Source of the DNA: an uncultured Sutterella sp.
GTDB taxonomy: Bacteria > Pseudomonadota > Gammaproteobacteria > Burkholderiales > Burkholderiaceae_F
Assembly (NCBI GenBank): GCA_905197905.1
Contig: CAJKAP010000008.1
Coordinates: 1-64,000, forward strand
Reading direction: 5' to 3'
Length of the DNA stretch: 64,000 nucleotides
Positions 8,449-15,587 of the stretch are shown here, piece after piece. The notes below the pieces were generated by a model. It saw only the letters and a list, made by a program, of their open reading frames with translations, had not been told where the DNA came from and did not search any database. The number at the start of each line of letters is the position of its first letter. The stretch's first letter is position 1. The position numbers were made by a program, and so were the translations under genes.

Positions 8449-9738
8449 ATGCAACTGCTTGCTTTAGGCCTCAACCATACTACAGCTCCAGTCTCCGTAC
8501 GTGAACGCGTAGCGTTTGGCCCCGAGGAGATTGGGGATACTATTGCTCATCTCAAAGAGCGTTTTTCGAGTCCTGCGACTGGCGGAATCTCCGAAGCGGC
8601 GATTTTGTCCACCTGCAATCGCACTGAGATCTATTGTGCTGTCGAAAATCCCGATTTAGCAACTGAAAGCATTATGGATTTCATCTGCGAGCGTAAAAAA
8701 GTGGCCCGTACTGAACTCGAACCCCATATTTATCGCTACGAACAAGAAAAAGCGGCTCATCATACGTTCCGTGTTGCCTCTGGACTAGATTCGATGGTAC
8801 TCGGGGAAACTCAGATCGTGGGGCAGATGAAAGACGCTGAACGTGCTGCTCAAGCTAGCAAGGGCTTAGGTATCATGCTCAACCACTTGTTCCAGTCGAC
8901 TTTTACTGTCGCAAAAGAAGTACGTACGGCAACGGCCATCGGTGCCAACTCCATTAGCTTGGCGGCAGCAGCTGTCCGTTTGGCTGTGCGTTTGTTCGGT
9001 GACCTACACAATGAGCGCGTTCTTTTCGTCGGTGCTGGCGAAATGATCGAACTTTGTGCGGCTCACTTTGCGGCGCAAAAACCTAAGTCGATTACGATTG
9101 CTAACCGCACGCTTGAACGCGGCCAGACACTTGCTCGCACGGTGCACGCCGAAGCGATTCGTCTTGCTGAGTTGCCCGAGCGCATTGCCGACTTTGATAT
9201 TGTCGTTTCTTGTACTGCGTCTGCCTTACCGATTATCGGTCTTGGTATGATTGAACGTGCCGTTACACGCCGTAAGCACCGCCCGATGTTCATCGTGGAC
9301 TTAGCTGTGCCACGCGACGTAGAAAGCGAAATCGAACGCTTGGACGACGTCTATGTCTATACGGTGGACGACTTGGGTAAAGTTGTCAGCCAAGGGATGG
9401 CTAGCCGACAAGCCGCAATTACTCAAGCTCAGACCATTATTGATTTACGCGTGAGTGACTTTGCGGGTTGGTTACGCCAACGTCAAACTGTGCCAGCTAT
9501 TCAATCCTTGCGCGATCGTGCACACTATCTCTGCGAAGTGGAATTGCAGCGTGCTCTTCGCCACTTGCACCATGGTGATTCGCCAGAAGAAGTGCTAGAA
9601 ATGTTCGCTCGTGGTCTTACAAATAAGTTGATCCACGACCCGACGATTCTCTTACGCAACGCGGATGGTCTAACTCCTGACGACCGAGAAGTGATGGAAC
9701 GCATGCTCAATCGCTTCTACCGCCGTCACGACCACTAG
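8449..9738 (+). CDS. hemA: Glutamyl-tRNA reductase
   Basis: The 429-residue enzyme reduces glutamyl-tRNA to glutamate-1-semialdehyde, the first committed step of C5-pathway haem synthesis. The catalytic cysteine is in the motif STCNRTEIY near residue 61. GLDSMVLGETQIVGQ and a Rossmann NADPH domain (VGAGEM) follow, then the C-terminal helical dimerisation domain. Length is standard. It heads the block hemA-prfA-prmC, an order widely conserved in proteobacteria, although here a terminator separates hemA from prfA. Confidence 0.97.
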   Translation: MQLLALGLNHTTAPVSVRERVAFGPEEIGDTIAHLKERFSSPATGGISEAAILSTCNRTEIYCAVENPDLATESIMDFICERKKVARTELEPHIYRYEQEKAAHHTFRVASGLDSMVLGETQIVGQMKDAERAAQASKGLGIMLNHLFQSTFTVAKEVRTATAIGANSISLAAAAVRLAVRLFGDLHNERVLFVGAGEMIELCAAHFAAQKPKSITIANRTLERGQTLARTVHAEAIRLAELPERIADFDIVVSCTASALPIIGLGMIERAVTRRKHRPMFIVDLAVPRDVESEIERLDDVYVYTVDDLGKVVSQGMASRQAAITQAQTIIDLRVSDFAGWLRQRQTVPAIQSLRDRAHYLCEVELQRALRHLHHGDSPEEVLEMFARGLTNKLIHDPTILLRNADGLTPDDREVMERMLNRFYRRHDH

Positions 9739-9761
9739 GCACTTAAAACAGTCACATTCCC

Positions 9762-9794
9762 AAACGGGAGAAATCAACAGGTTTCTCCCGTTTT
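9762..9794 (+). terminator. Terminator after hemA
   Basis: AAACGGGAGAAA (9762-9773) pairs perfectly with TTTCTCCCGTTT (9782-9793) around an 8-base loop, followed by T. The A-rich 5' side would let it also work on the other strand. Confidence 0.8.
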
Positions 9795-9839
9795 ACGTTA
9801 TCCTTAGCAGATCTTTTTTTATTTATCTCTTCGCTTGCC

Positions 9840-10916
9840 ATGATTACCGATAGCATCAGAGCAAAATTACGCCAACTTGCGCTTCGTCTTGAAGAAATTG
9901 ATCAGACGTTGGCATCTCCAGAAATTGCCAATGATATGAACCGCTTGCGTGACCTTTCGCAGGAACGTGCAGAAATCGAACCTGTCGTGATCAAAGCCCA
10001 AGAAATGAAAAGCGTTGAAGACGATCTGGCGGTAGCTGAAGAAATGCTCAGCGATCCTGAAATGAAGGATTTTGCTCAGGAAGAAATTCGTGCTCAAAAC
10101 GAAAAACTCGAAGCTCTCGAACACGATTTACAGTTGTTGCTCCTGCCAAAGGATCCTAACGACGAACGTAATATTTTCTTGGAAATTCGTGCGGGGACGG
10201 GTGGGGATGAATCTGCTCTTTTTGCAGGGGACTTACTCCGCATGTATTTGCGCTACGCAGAACGCGCGGGTTGGCAAAACGAAATCGTCTCCTCTAACGT
10301 ATCTGAATTGGGAGGCTACAAAGAAGTGATCGTCCGTATTATCGGTCGCGGAGCCTACTCGCGTATGAAATTCGAATCGGGTGGTCATCGTGTGCAGCGC
10401 GTACCTGTTACGGAAAGTCAGGGGCGCGTGCACACATCCGCTTGTACGGTTGCCGTGCTTCCAGAAATGGATGAAGTCGAAGAAGTACACTTGGATCCAG
10501 CCGATCTTCGTATTGATGTTTTCCGTGCTTCGGGAGCAGGAGGTCAGCATATTCAGAAAACAGACTCCGCAGTCCGTATCACTCACTTGCCGACTGGTCT
10601 TGTTGTGGAATGCCAGGACGAACGTAGCCAGACACAAAATAAAGCGCGCGCTATGGCGATTTTGGCCTCTCGTATCTATGCCGCCCGCGTTGCCGAGCAA
10701 CAAGCCAAGGAAGCGAGCGAACGTAAGAGCTTAGTGGGTTCTGGTGATCGCTCCGAACGCATTCGCACGTATAATTTTCCTCAGGGTCGTATCACTGACC
10801 ACCGAATCAACCTCACACTGTATCGTTTGGATGCAGTGCTTGATGGTGATTTGGACGAAATCATTACGGCCTTAATGACGCAATATCAAGCGGAGCTCTT
10901 AGCAAAGCTTGCCTAA
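9840..10916 (+). CDS. prfA: Peptide chain release factor 1
   Basis: RF1 (358 residues) recognises UAG and UAA stop codons. The universally conserved GGQ motif is present in ASGAGGQHIQKTDSAVR, and the usual N-terminal helical domain, codon-recognition domain and C-terminal region are all in place. The ATG follows directly after a short gap behind the hemA terminator. prmC, which methylates the GGQ glutamine, begins 15 bp downstream, so the two are probably co-transcribed. Confidence 0.97.
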   Translation: MITDSIRAKLRQLALRLEEIDQTLASPEIANDMNRLRDLSQERAEIEPVVIKAQEMKSVEDDLAVAEEMLSDPEMKDFAQEEIRAQNEKLEALEHDLQLLLLPKDPNDERNIFLEIRAGTGGDESALFAGDLLRMYLRYAERAGWQNEIVSSNVSELGGYKEVIVRIIGRGAYSRMKFESGGHRVQRVPVTESQGRVHTSACTVAVLPEMDEVEEVHLDPADLRIDVFRASGAGGQHIQKTDSAVRITHLPTGLVVECQDERSQTQNKARAMAILASRIYAARVAEQQAKEASERKSLVGSGDRSERIRTYNFPQGRITDHRINLTLYRLDAVLDGDLDEIITALMTQYQAELLAKLA

Positions 10917-10931
10917 CCTTGACGTGTACGT

Positions 10932-11756
10932 ATGACCGAGACTGAACGCAATACTATTCAACATCTCATCGCTGAAGCCACGCCGAAAGTCGGTCGCTTC
11001 GAGGCGATGATTTTGCTCGCCTTTGTGCTGGGAAAAACCAAAGAATATCTGGTGGCCCACGATGACGAGCCGATCGATGAAATGTCGCAGATTAAGTTCG
11101 ATCTCTATCTCTCCATGCGTATTGAAGGGATGCCAATTCCGTACCTTGTCGGTCAACAAGAATTCTTTGGTCGCTACTTTGTGGTCAATCCTAACGTTCT
11201 TATTCCACGCCCCGACACCGAGGTGCTCATTGAACAAGCTCTCATTGTGGCAACACCAAAACCCAAGGTGCTCGATCTTGGCACGGGGAGTGGCTGTATT
11301 GGTCTCACGCTCGCTGCAGAGTGTGGCGCGCAAGTCGTGGCAACGGATGCCTCTTCTGAGGCTCTAGAAGTCGCCAAGGAAAATGCCAAACGTTTAAATC
11401 TTGACGTGGAGTTTCGCCAAGGTTCTTGGTGGGGGCCAATTGCCTCAACAGAAGTTTTTGACCTGATTGTGAGCAACCCTCCCTATATCCGTCCTGATGA
11501 CGAACACCTTCGTGACCTCACGAACGAACCTCTACAGGCGCTCACTGATGGGGATGATGGACTTTCTGCCATTACAGAAATCGTTGCTCACGCGAAAAAG
11601 CACTTGAAAGTGGGGGGCTGGCTCCTGATTGAGCACGGCTACGATCAAGGCGAAGCCGTTGATTGTCTTTTCCGTGTAGGAGGGCTCGCTGGGGTCAGAA
11701 CAGTGAAGGACTACGGTGGGAATGATCGTGTCACAATGGGACGGCGCGCTGATTAA
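10932..11756 (+). CDS. prmC: Release factor glutamine methyltransferase
   Basis: The 274-residue SAM-dependent methyltransferase N5-methylates the glutamine of the RF1/RF2 GGQ motif. An N-terminal helical domain is followed by the SAM-binding motif LDLGTGSGCIGLTLA and the catalytic NPPY motif (VSNPPYIRPDDEHL). It directly follows its substrate gene prfA. A strong terminator lies 22 bp after the stop codon. Confidence 0.96.
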   Translation: MTETERNTIQHLIAEATPKVGRFEAMILLAFVLGKTKEYLVAHDDEPIDEMSQIKFDLYLSMRIEGMPIPYLVGQQEFFGRYFVVNPNVLIPRPDTEVLIEQALIVATPKPKVLDLGTGSGCIGLTLAAECGAQVVATDASSEALEVAKENAKRLNLDVEFRQGSWWGPIASTEVFDLIVSNPPYIRPDDEHLRDLTNEPLQALTDGDDGLSAITEIVAHAKKHLKVGGWLLIEHGYDQGEAVDCLFRVGGLAGVRTVKDYGGNDRVTMGRRAD

Positions 11757-11778
11757 CCACTGGATTAAGTAGAAAAGT

Positions 11779-11818
11779 ACTCTCTCAATCGAAATCGTTT
11801 GAGAGAGTTCTTTTTTTT
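11779..11818 (+). terminator. Terminator after prmC
   Basis: ACTCTCTCAA (11779-11788) pairs with TTGAGAGAGT (11799-11808), followed by a run of eight T from 11811. A textbook rho-independent terminator. Confidence 0.9.
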
Positions 11819-11875
11819 GACGAGGCTTCTTGTAGCGAAAAGCAATTGAAAAAAAACGCAAAAAACAAAAACGAC

Positions 11876-11900
11876 AAAAGGTCGAACCCGCCGACCTTTT
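11876..11900 (-). terminator. Terminator, probably of the original tRNA-Thr unit
   Basis: AAAAGGTCG (11876-11884) pairs with CGACCTTTT (11892-11900). On the minus strand it is followed by T-rich sequence. Before phage insertion this lay about 70 bp downstream of tRNA-Thr, so it probably ended that transcript. The prophage now separates the two by 45 kb. Confidence 0.6.
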
Positions 11901-11964
11901 TATCAGTACCCGTAGAGTACTCTTGCTGTGCGAACCGTCTTTCATAGACTGTCGCACTATATGG

Positions 11965-11981
11965 AAGTGGTGCCTCTTAAC
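11965..11981 (-). repeat. attL core
   Basis: AAGTGGTGCCTCTTAAC repeats the prophage's right-end core at 57341-57357 with one difference (T at 11975, C at 57351). On the minus strand it contains a tRNA-Thr 3' end, AAGAGGC plus ACCA. If extended to TG.AAGTGGTGCC.CTTAAC, the match is 18 of 20. Confidence 0.85.
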
Positions 11982-12032
11982 GGCATATTTTTCTCAGTAT
12001 TATCAACATATACATCGATTTTTGTTTTTCAG

Positions 12033-12053
12033 GTGGGCTTTAAAGTGGGCTTA
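12033..12053 (+). promoter_or_regulatory. Left integrase arm-type sites (two direct repeats)
   Basis: GTGGGCTTT (12033) and GTGGGCTTA (12045) are direct repeats spaced exactly 12 bp. The same 9-mer pair with the same spacing occurs near the other end at 57211 and 57223. Placement 50-70 bp inside the core fits tyrosine-integrase arm sites. Function is inferred. Confidence 0.6.
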
Positions 12054-12136
12054 TAAAATTAGCTAAGCTCCCCATATTGCTCACAACTCTATATTAGGCT
12101 AGTATATTCAAAAGATTATCCAAAAGAGAGAAATTT

Positions 12137-12430
12137 ATGGTTAAGTGTCCTGCGTATCCTGTGGGTTGGCTGTTTTGGCGAGAGCTGGCCACTCTTCATC
12201 TTCCTCTGAAAGTAAAGATCGAAGTTGCCCATGATCCCGAGGCGAATGTTTTCATTGCCTCGACCGATGCTTTTTTACCATATGCCACTTTTGTTTGCGA
12301 AGCAGAAACTATTGAAAAATTACACAAAGAAGTGGCCCATATGTTAGCCGACACTTTTGAGAGCATCATCGGTAAGAATACGGCGGTCCGCGCAAGTAAA
12401 CATAGTCGCATTCAGATGGTACTAGCATGA
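12137..12430 (+). CDS. DUF1902 antitoxin, HicB-like
   Basis: This 97-residue protein has the DUF1902 pattern: an N-terminal YPVGWLFWRELATLHLPL lead, then a partial HicB fold (KIEVAHDPEANVFIASTDAF, followed by an acidic ETIEKLHKEV helix). It is followed with a 4-bp ATGA overlap by a HicA-like toxin, so the pair should be an antitoxin-first type II system. The antitoxin would bind HicA and autoregulate. It lies just inside attL, reading against the lysis genes, in a typical position for a lysogenic conversion or prophage-maintenance gene. Confidence 0.8.
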   Translation: MVKCPAYPVGWLFWRELATLHLPLKVKIEVAHDPEANVFIASTDAFLPYATFVCEAETIEKLHKEVAHMLADTFESIIGKNTAVRASKHSRIQMVLA

Positions 12431-12615
12431 AGGGCTTTTACCCCGCCCTTACTCAAATTCTGAAGAAGCATGGTTTCGTTTTTTCTCGGCAAGGACGAGG
12501 GGGTCACGAAATTTGGTCTAACGGAAAATTAGTGGTCACACTAGACCGTGGGTGCAAATCCCGCTTCACCGCTGAAAAAATCCTCAAGCAAGCGGGCATC
12601 AAAGAAAAGCTGTAA
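12427..12615 (+). CDS. hicA: HicA-family mRNA interferase toxin
   Basis: The 62-residue protein fits the HicA (YcfA) double-stranded RNA-binding fold: an N-terminal helix (ILKKHGFVFSRQGRGGHEIW), the catalytic histidine in the GGHEIW motif, and a closing KILKQAGI helix. HicA toxins cleave mRNA during translation. It overlaps its antitoxin gene by 4 bp. Length is normal and no damage is seen. Confidence 0.85.
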   Translation: MKGFYPALTQILKKHGFVFSRQGRGGHEIWSNGKLVVTLDRGCKSRFTAEKILKQAGIKEKL

Positions 12616-12636
12616 GCCTGCCAGATTAAGTGTGTC

Positions 12637-13065
12637 TTATTTGAGCAAGATTAGCGCGTCGTGCTCTGCCCCATGCTTGAGTAGAAGTCCTTCACCTTCT
12701 GCAACCAATCCTGCGCCTTCTGTGAGTAATTCTGAACATCTGGCAAGTGCTTCTGCGTCAGCGCTTCGGGCACTGGCATTGGTTCTGGCTTGTAGTTTGG
12801 CGTTTGCGTTGCGCAACCGCTCAATGTCTGCACCACGACTACGAGCAAGATCATTTGCGCGGTTAAGCTCGTGCAGTAAATTACTAGTCGATTCAGATAA
12901 TTTTGCATAGTGTTCACTCTTCACCCTCTGTAATTCTTGAAGTACTTCTACCTCTCTCTGCTTAAACTGTAATTCGTAGTATTGAGCAGTCGCTTTGTAG
13001 CCCATCACCGCACCCGTGGCCAGAAAGATTAAGTAAGTGCCAAGCGCAATTAAAAAAGATTTCAT
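12637..13065 (-). CDS. Inner-membrane spanin (Rz-like)
   Basis: The 142-residue protein has one N-terminal membrane segment (residues about 4-24) followed by a long periplasmic coiled coil (QREVEVLQELQRVKSEHY and onward). This is the type II topology of i-spanins, which fuse inner and outer membranes in the last step of lysis. A lipoprotein gene is nested inside it in another frame, the classic Rz/Rz1 layout. It is the last gene of the leftward lysis cassette. Confidence 0.85.
   Translation of the reverse strand: MKSFLIALGTYLIFLATGAVMGYKATAQYYELQFKQREVEVLQELQRVKSEHYAKLSESTSNLLHELNRANDLARSRGADIERLRNANAKLQARTNASARSADAEALARCSELLTEGAGLVAEGEGLLLKHGAEHDALILLK
12651..12908 (-). CDS. Outer-membrane spanin lipoprotein (Rz1-like), nested in Rz
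   Basis: This 85-residue lipoprotein lies entirely inside the Rz-like gene in a different frame. A hydrophobic signal ends in the lipobox LSGC, followed by a proline-rich mature part (YKPEPMPVPEALT), as in Rz1 proteins. I prefer the ATG at 12908, which has GAAGAG 8 bases upstream; a GTG three codons earlier is possible. Confidence 0.82.
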   Translation of the reverse strand: MQNYLNRLVIYCTSLTAQMILLVVVVQTLSGCATQTPNYKPEPMPVPEALTQKHLPDVQNYSQKAQDWLQKVKDFYSSMGQSTTR

Positions 13066-13119
13066 CGCTTACCTCTTCTTTACTCCTACACCTTTCGCCA
13101 TTGTGACGAAAACCAGACA

Positions 13120-13287
13120 TCACTTGACCAGTAATACGATCTGTATGACGTAATAAATTACCGTCACCAACCCTGTGAAAAAGACGGATGTACCTACGAC
13201 ACCTCGCACCACGCCCGACCAAAAGGCTTGCTTTTCCTTCATTTCCATTATTTCTTGCTCAAGTTTCAAATCTGCTAAAATACTCAT
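13120..13287 (-). CDS. Small membrane protein of the lysis cassette
   Basis: A 55-residue protein with a charged amphipathic N-terminus (LKLEQEIMEMKEKQAFW) and one long hydrophobic stretch (VVGTSVFFTGLVTVIYYVIQ) near the C-terminus. GAGTG lies 5-6 bases before the ATG. Its place between endolysin and spanins suggests an additional holin, antiholin or lysis regulator. No family is recognised. Confidence 0.6.
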   Translation of the reverse strand: MSILADLKLEQEIMEMKEKQAFWSGVVRGVVGTSVFFTGLVTVIYYVIQIVLLVK

Positions 13288-13365
13288 TGATCACTCCACA
13301 ATATGATCACACCAAAGAAAGCCAGCTAGGGGGGCCTGCTCATTCCCTGCTGGCTTTCCCTATTT

Positions 13366-13824
13366 CTATTTCTTGCACATACGCAGTTCTTCCAAACGCC
13401 GACGAGTAAGCCCTGGTATTGCTTGCCCTTTGAAATACACCCAGCGGGTAAGCTCACTGCATGCCCCCGCATAATCCTGTGCGTTCACCCTCTTGACTAA
13501 AGTTGATTCGCAAAATGCCTTAGCCCCCACGTTGAACGTAAACGAGACAAAAGCGTCAAACTCTCCTTGGGTGAGCGGGACTTTTACGCACGCTTTTACC
13601 GCCTTCTCAGCGTCCCCTATATCACTTTGTAGCCACGCTAAAGCCTGCATAGAGGTAACACGAGCTCCTACTGATAAACGCTCATCAGCGTGCCCAAAAC
13701 CCGCCGTAGGCTTATCCCCGGGTAAAGGTTGATAAACCGTCTCAGAGTAGCCTTCAAATTTTGCGATGGCTAAAAGTCCGATAGCACTCAGAGAAAGCGC
13801 GCCAATAGCGATACGGGGCTTCAT
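13366..13824 (-). CDS. Endolysin, GH24 lysozyme with signal-arrest-release anchor
   Basis: The 152-residue muramidase begins with a weakly hydrophobic, Gly/Ala-rich N-terminal segment typical of SAR endolysins. The catalytic glutamate is in AKFEGYSE and the conserved threonine in the segment GDKPTAGFGHAD. The usual aspartate nine residues after the glutamate is replaced by a proline, with an aspartate in PLPGDKPT that may stand in for it. LTQGEFDAFVSFTFNVG is the family signature. It would cleave peptidoglycan after the holin acts. It overlaps the holin gene by 4 bp. Confidence 0.88.
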   Translation of the reverse strand: MKPRIAIGALSLSAIGLLAIAKFEGYSETVYQPLPGDKPTAGFGHADERLSVGARVTSMQALAWLQSDIGDAEKAVKACVKVPLTQGEFDAFVSFTFNVGAKAFCESTLVKRVNAQDYAGACSELTRWVYFKGQAIPGLTRRRLEELRMCKK

Positions 13825-14051
13825 TCGGCGCTCTCTTCAAGTGCTTGGTCATGTAGCACTTCTTTTCGCCACGCCCAGAGCTTATATGCGACAGAAATAA
13901 TGAGACTTAGTGCGGTCAAGATGTAGACGACGTCGGGGAGACTTACCCCCATAATGGTTAAAGCGCTCACACTCCCTCCCGCGAGTACTGGTGCAGATTT
14001 GGTCATGGTTGCCCCTTCGATTGTTTCTTTGGCGATTTCAACTTTATCCAT
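13821..14051 (-). CDS. Holin
   Basis: The 76-residue protein has two hydrophobic segments (ApVLAGGSVSALTIMGVSL and VVYILTALSLIISVAYKLW) and a charged C-terminus. It lies directly upstream of and overlaps the endolysin gene (ATGA). The first ATG has GGGAGAAG immediately upstream. A two-segment class II holin is the best fit; an internal ATG at codon 16 could give a shorter antiholin or holin form. Confidence 0.72.
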   Translation of the reverse strand: MDKVEIAKETIEGATMTKSAPVLAGGSVSALTIMGVSLPDVVYILTALSLIISVAYKLWAWRKEVLHDQALEESAE

Positions 14052-14213
14052 ACTTCTCCCTTTTTAATAAACAGGAGTCTTGTCTGGTAAAACTTGTCAT
14101 GAGATAACCCCCACGGTGTATTGATCATGAGAATATTTTCGCGCAAGAAAAGCGCTTCATTTATCGCGCGAGTTTTTCTACAACATATCAGGGAAGACCT
14201 ACGAGCTATAGAC

Positions 14214-14241
14214 GAAAAAAAAGCACCTCATTAGAGGTGCT
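14214..14241 (-). terminator. Terminator of the tail-fibre operon
   Basis: AGCACCTC (14222-14229) pairs with GAGGTGCT (14234-14241) around ATTA. On the minus strand it is followed by nine T. It separates the virion operon from the lysis cassette, which therefore needs its own promoter somewhere in 14052-14213. Confidence 0.88.
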
Positions 14242-14249
14242 GTGAATGG

Positions 14250-14891
14250 TTATAGAGGGGTAAAGCCTAAGTACATGTGGATAGCTCTTCCTTCTTTTAG
14301 ATCCTTAAGTGGCAAATCGCGGGCACTCGATAACCAAAAATCAACATCTTTTAATGCAGGGTCTTCAAAAATACTTGCGAAGCTGTCGGAAAGCGAAGGA
14401 TCATACGTTATGTGACCTGACGTCCCATTTTCGTAAATAGTAAAAAACAAATCTGGGCTTATATCATTCACATGAGCAGATTTAGGAACTCCAACGATAA
14501 GATCGTCGGAAAGATCGCCACATAACATACCCAGAACAAAGGGCTCTCTTTCTCCATTTGAACCATCCCACGTAGCCATTGGAAATTTCGAATCTGGATT
14601 TTGAATCAAAAACTCAGTTTCGTCCCCAATCTCAATTCCTCCATCTTTTTCGGTAACTGGTCTTAATCCAATAAATTCACCAAGTGAAACTCCAAATACA
14701 TTTCCAGTTGACCCAAATATTACAGGGAAATATGGCAGATACTCTTCAGAAAACTTAGGCGGGGTAATTGGGTCGTCAGGCTTTGAGGGTTCTGGGCCGT
14801 CAGGATCACCAGGGAGGGGAGGCTGTGGATCTGCACCTGGAATCCATCTGTTTGGTGTGAGTTGCCCGCATAACATCATTTGATTAAGCAT
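14250..14891 (-). CDS. Unknown protein with Pro-rich hinge, possible tail-tip or receptor-binding protein
   Basis: The 213-residue protein has a short N-terminal lead, then a proline/aspartate-rich linker (residues about 18-42), then a globular domain with GSTGNVFGVSLGEFIGL and NGTSGHITYDPSL. I recognise no family. The ATG at 14891 is preceded by GGAGAAGGA, and it overlaps the previous small gene by 8 bp. Being last in the tail-fibre operon suggests an adhesin, an accessory fibre protein or a moron. No function can be assigned from sequence alone. Confidence 0.55.
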   Translation of the reverse strand: MLNQMMLCGQLTPNRWIPGADPQPPLPGDPDGPEPSKPDDPITPPKFSEEYLPYFPVIFGSTGNVFGVSLGEFIGLRPVTEKDGGIEIGDETEFLIQNPDSKFPMATWDGSNGEREPFVLGMLCGDLSDDLIVGVPKSAHVNDISPDLFFTIYENGTSGHITYDPSLSDSFASIFEDPALKDVDFWLSSARDLPLKDLKEGRAIHMYLGFTPL

Positions 14892-15141
14892 TTCCTTCTC
14901 CTCGAAATTCAGGCGGCAATTGAGTACGTTTCTTTTCAGAAAGATAGGCTTGGTAGCAGTGCTCTTTCTGCCAGAAGAAAATATGATCAATCAGCCAGCG
15001 CCAAATACTCGTTTTACCTTTGGCGTGCATTCTCCACGCGTGTGAAGATAGCGACTCATCGGCGTAGCCACCGATTAAAGTGTTTGCCAACTGGTCTAGT
15101 GCTAGCAGTACTTGAACCGCGTCAGGGTGCTTCAGTTTCAT
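14884..15141 (-). CDS. Small conserved phage protein of the tail-fibre/lysis region
   Basis: The 85-residue protein has the pattern LDQLANTLIGGYADESLSSHAWR, followed by tryptophan-rich text and a HCYQAYLSE end. Similar small proteins with an ESLSSRAYR-type motif occur near the tail-fibre and lysis genes of many podoviruses, often without a sound functional label. It is packed between two fibre-region genes, sharing a TAATG junction upstream. Confidence 0.65.
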   Translation of the reverse strand: MKLKHPDAVQVLLALDQLANTLIGGYADESLSSHAWRMHAKGKTSIWRWLIDHIFFWQKEHCYQAYLSEKKRTQLPPEFRGEGNA

Positions 15142-15584
15142 TATTCAGCCTCCTCATAGGGTTTCGTCCATAGTGCCCCCTGCTGGAGCATTGCCATAGA
15201 TAACGCCTTCTCAAGCTGTTCTTTGGTGACTTCCACCACAGTGTTATCCGCTAAAACCCAAGCAGTTTTATCCATGTTGTTGAGTTCAGCCACCTTAAGG
15301 GCACGAGCCATACGACTTTGCGCGGTTTCGTCACCGTCAAATTGCATGCCGTCGACCTCAACAACAATCGATCTAACCGCCTGTGTACGCTTTATTTTGC
15401 GTCGTAGAAGTAGTTCCTTTTCAGTTGGTGCTTTATCTTCTACTTCAGCAATTTCAACGCCTAAAAGGTCGCACACCTCTTTTTCGTTTTCCTCAGTGAA
15501 GTTTGGAAAACTCACATCAGGCAAGGCGCTACGCAAAGCCCATTCAGAGGAATAATCTTTTCCATTCAATCGATAAATCTTCAT
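15141..15584 (-). CDS. DUF4376-like tail-fibre accessory protein
   Basis: This 147-residue protein ends in a DUF4376-type domain: RSIVVEVDGMQFDGDETAQSRMARAL, then a tryptophan-containing ADNTVVEVTKEQL segment. Such proteins usually follow phage tail-fibre genes and are thought to aid fibre assembly or cap the fibre. It lies 3 bp downstream of the fibre gene. The role is inferred from position and family. Confidence 0.72.
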   Translation of the reverse strand: MKIYRLNGKDYSSEWALRSALPDVSFPNFTEENEKEVCDLLGVEIAEVEDKAPTEKELLLRRKIKRTQAVRSIVVEVDGMQFDGDETAQSRMARALKVAELNNMDKTAWVLADNTVVEVTKEQLEKALSMAMLQQGALWTKPYEEAE

Positions 15585-15587
15585 GCC

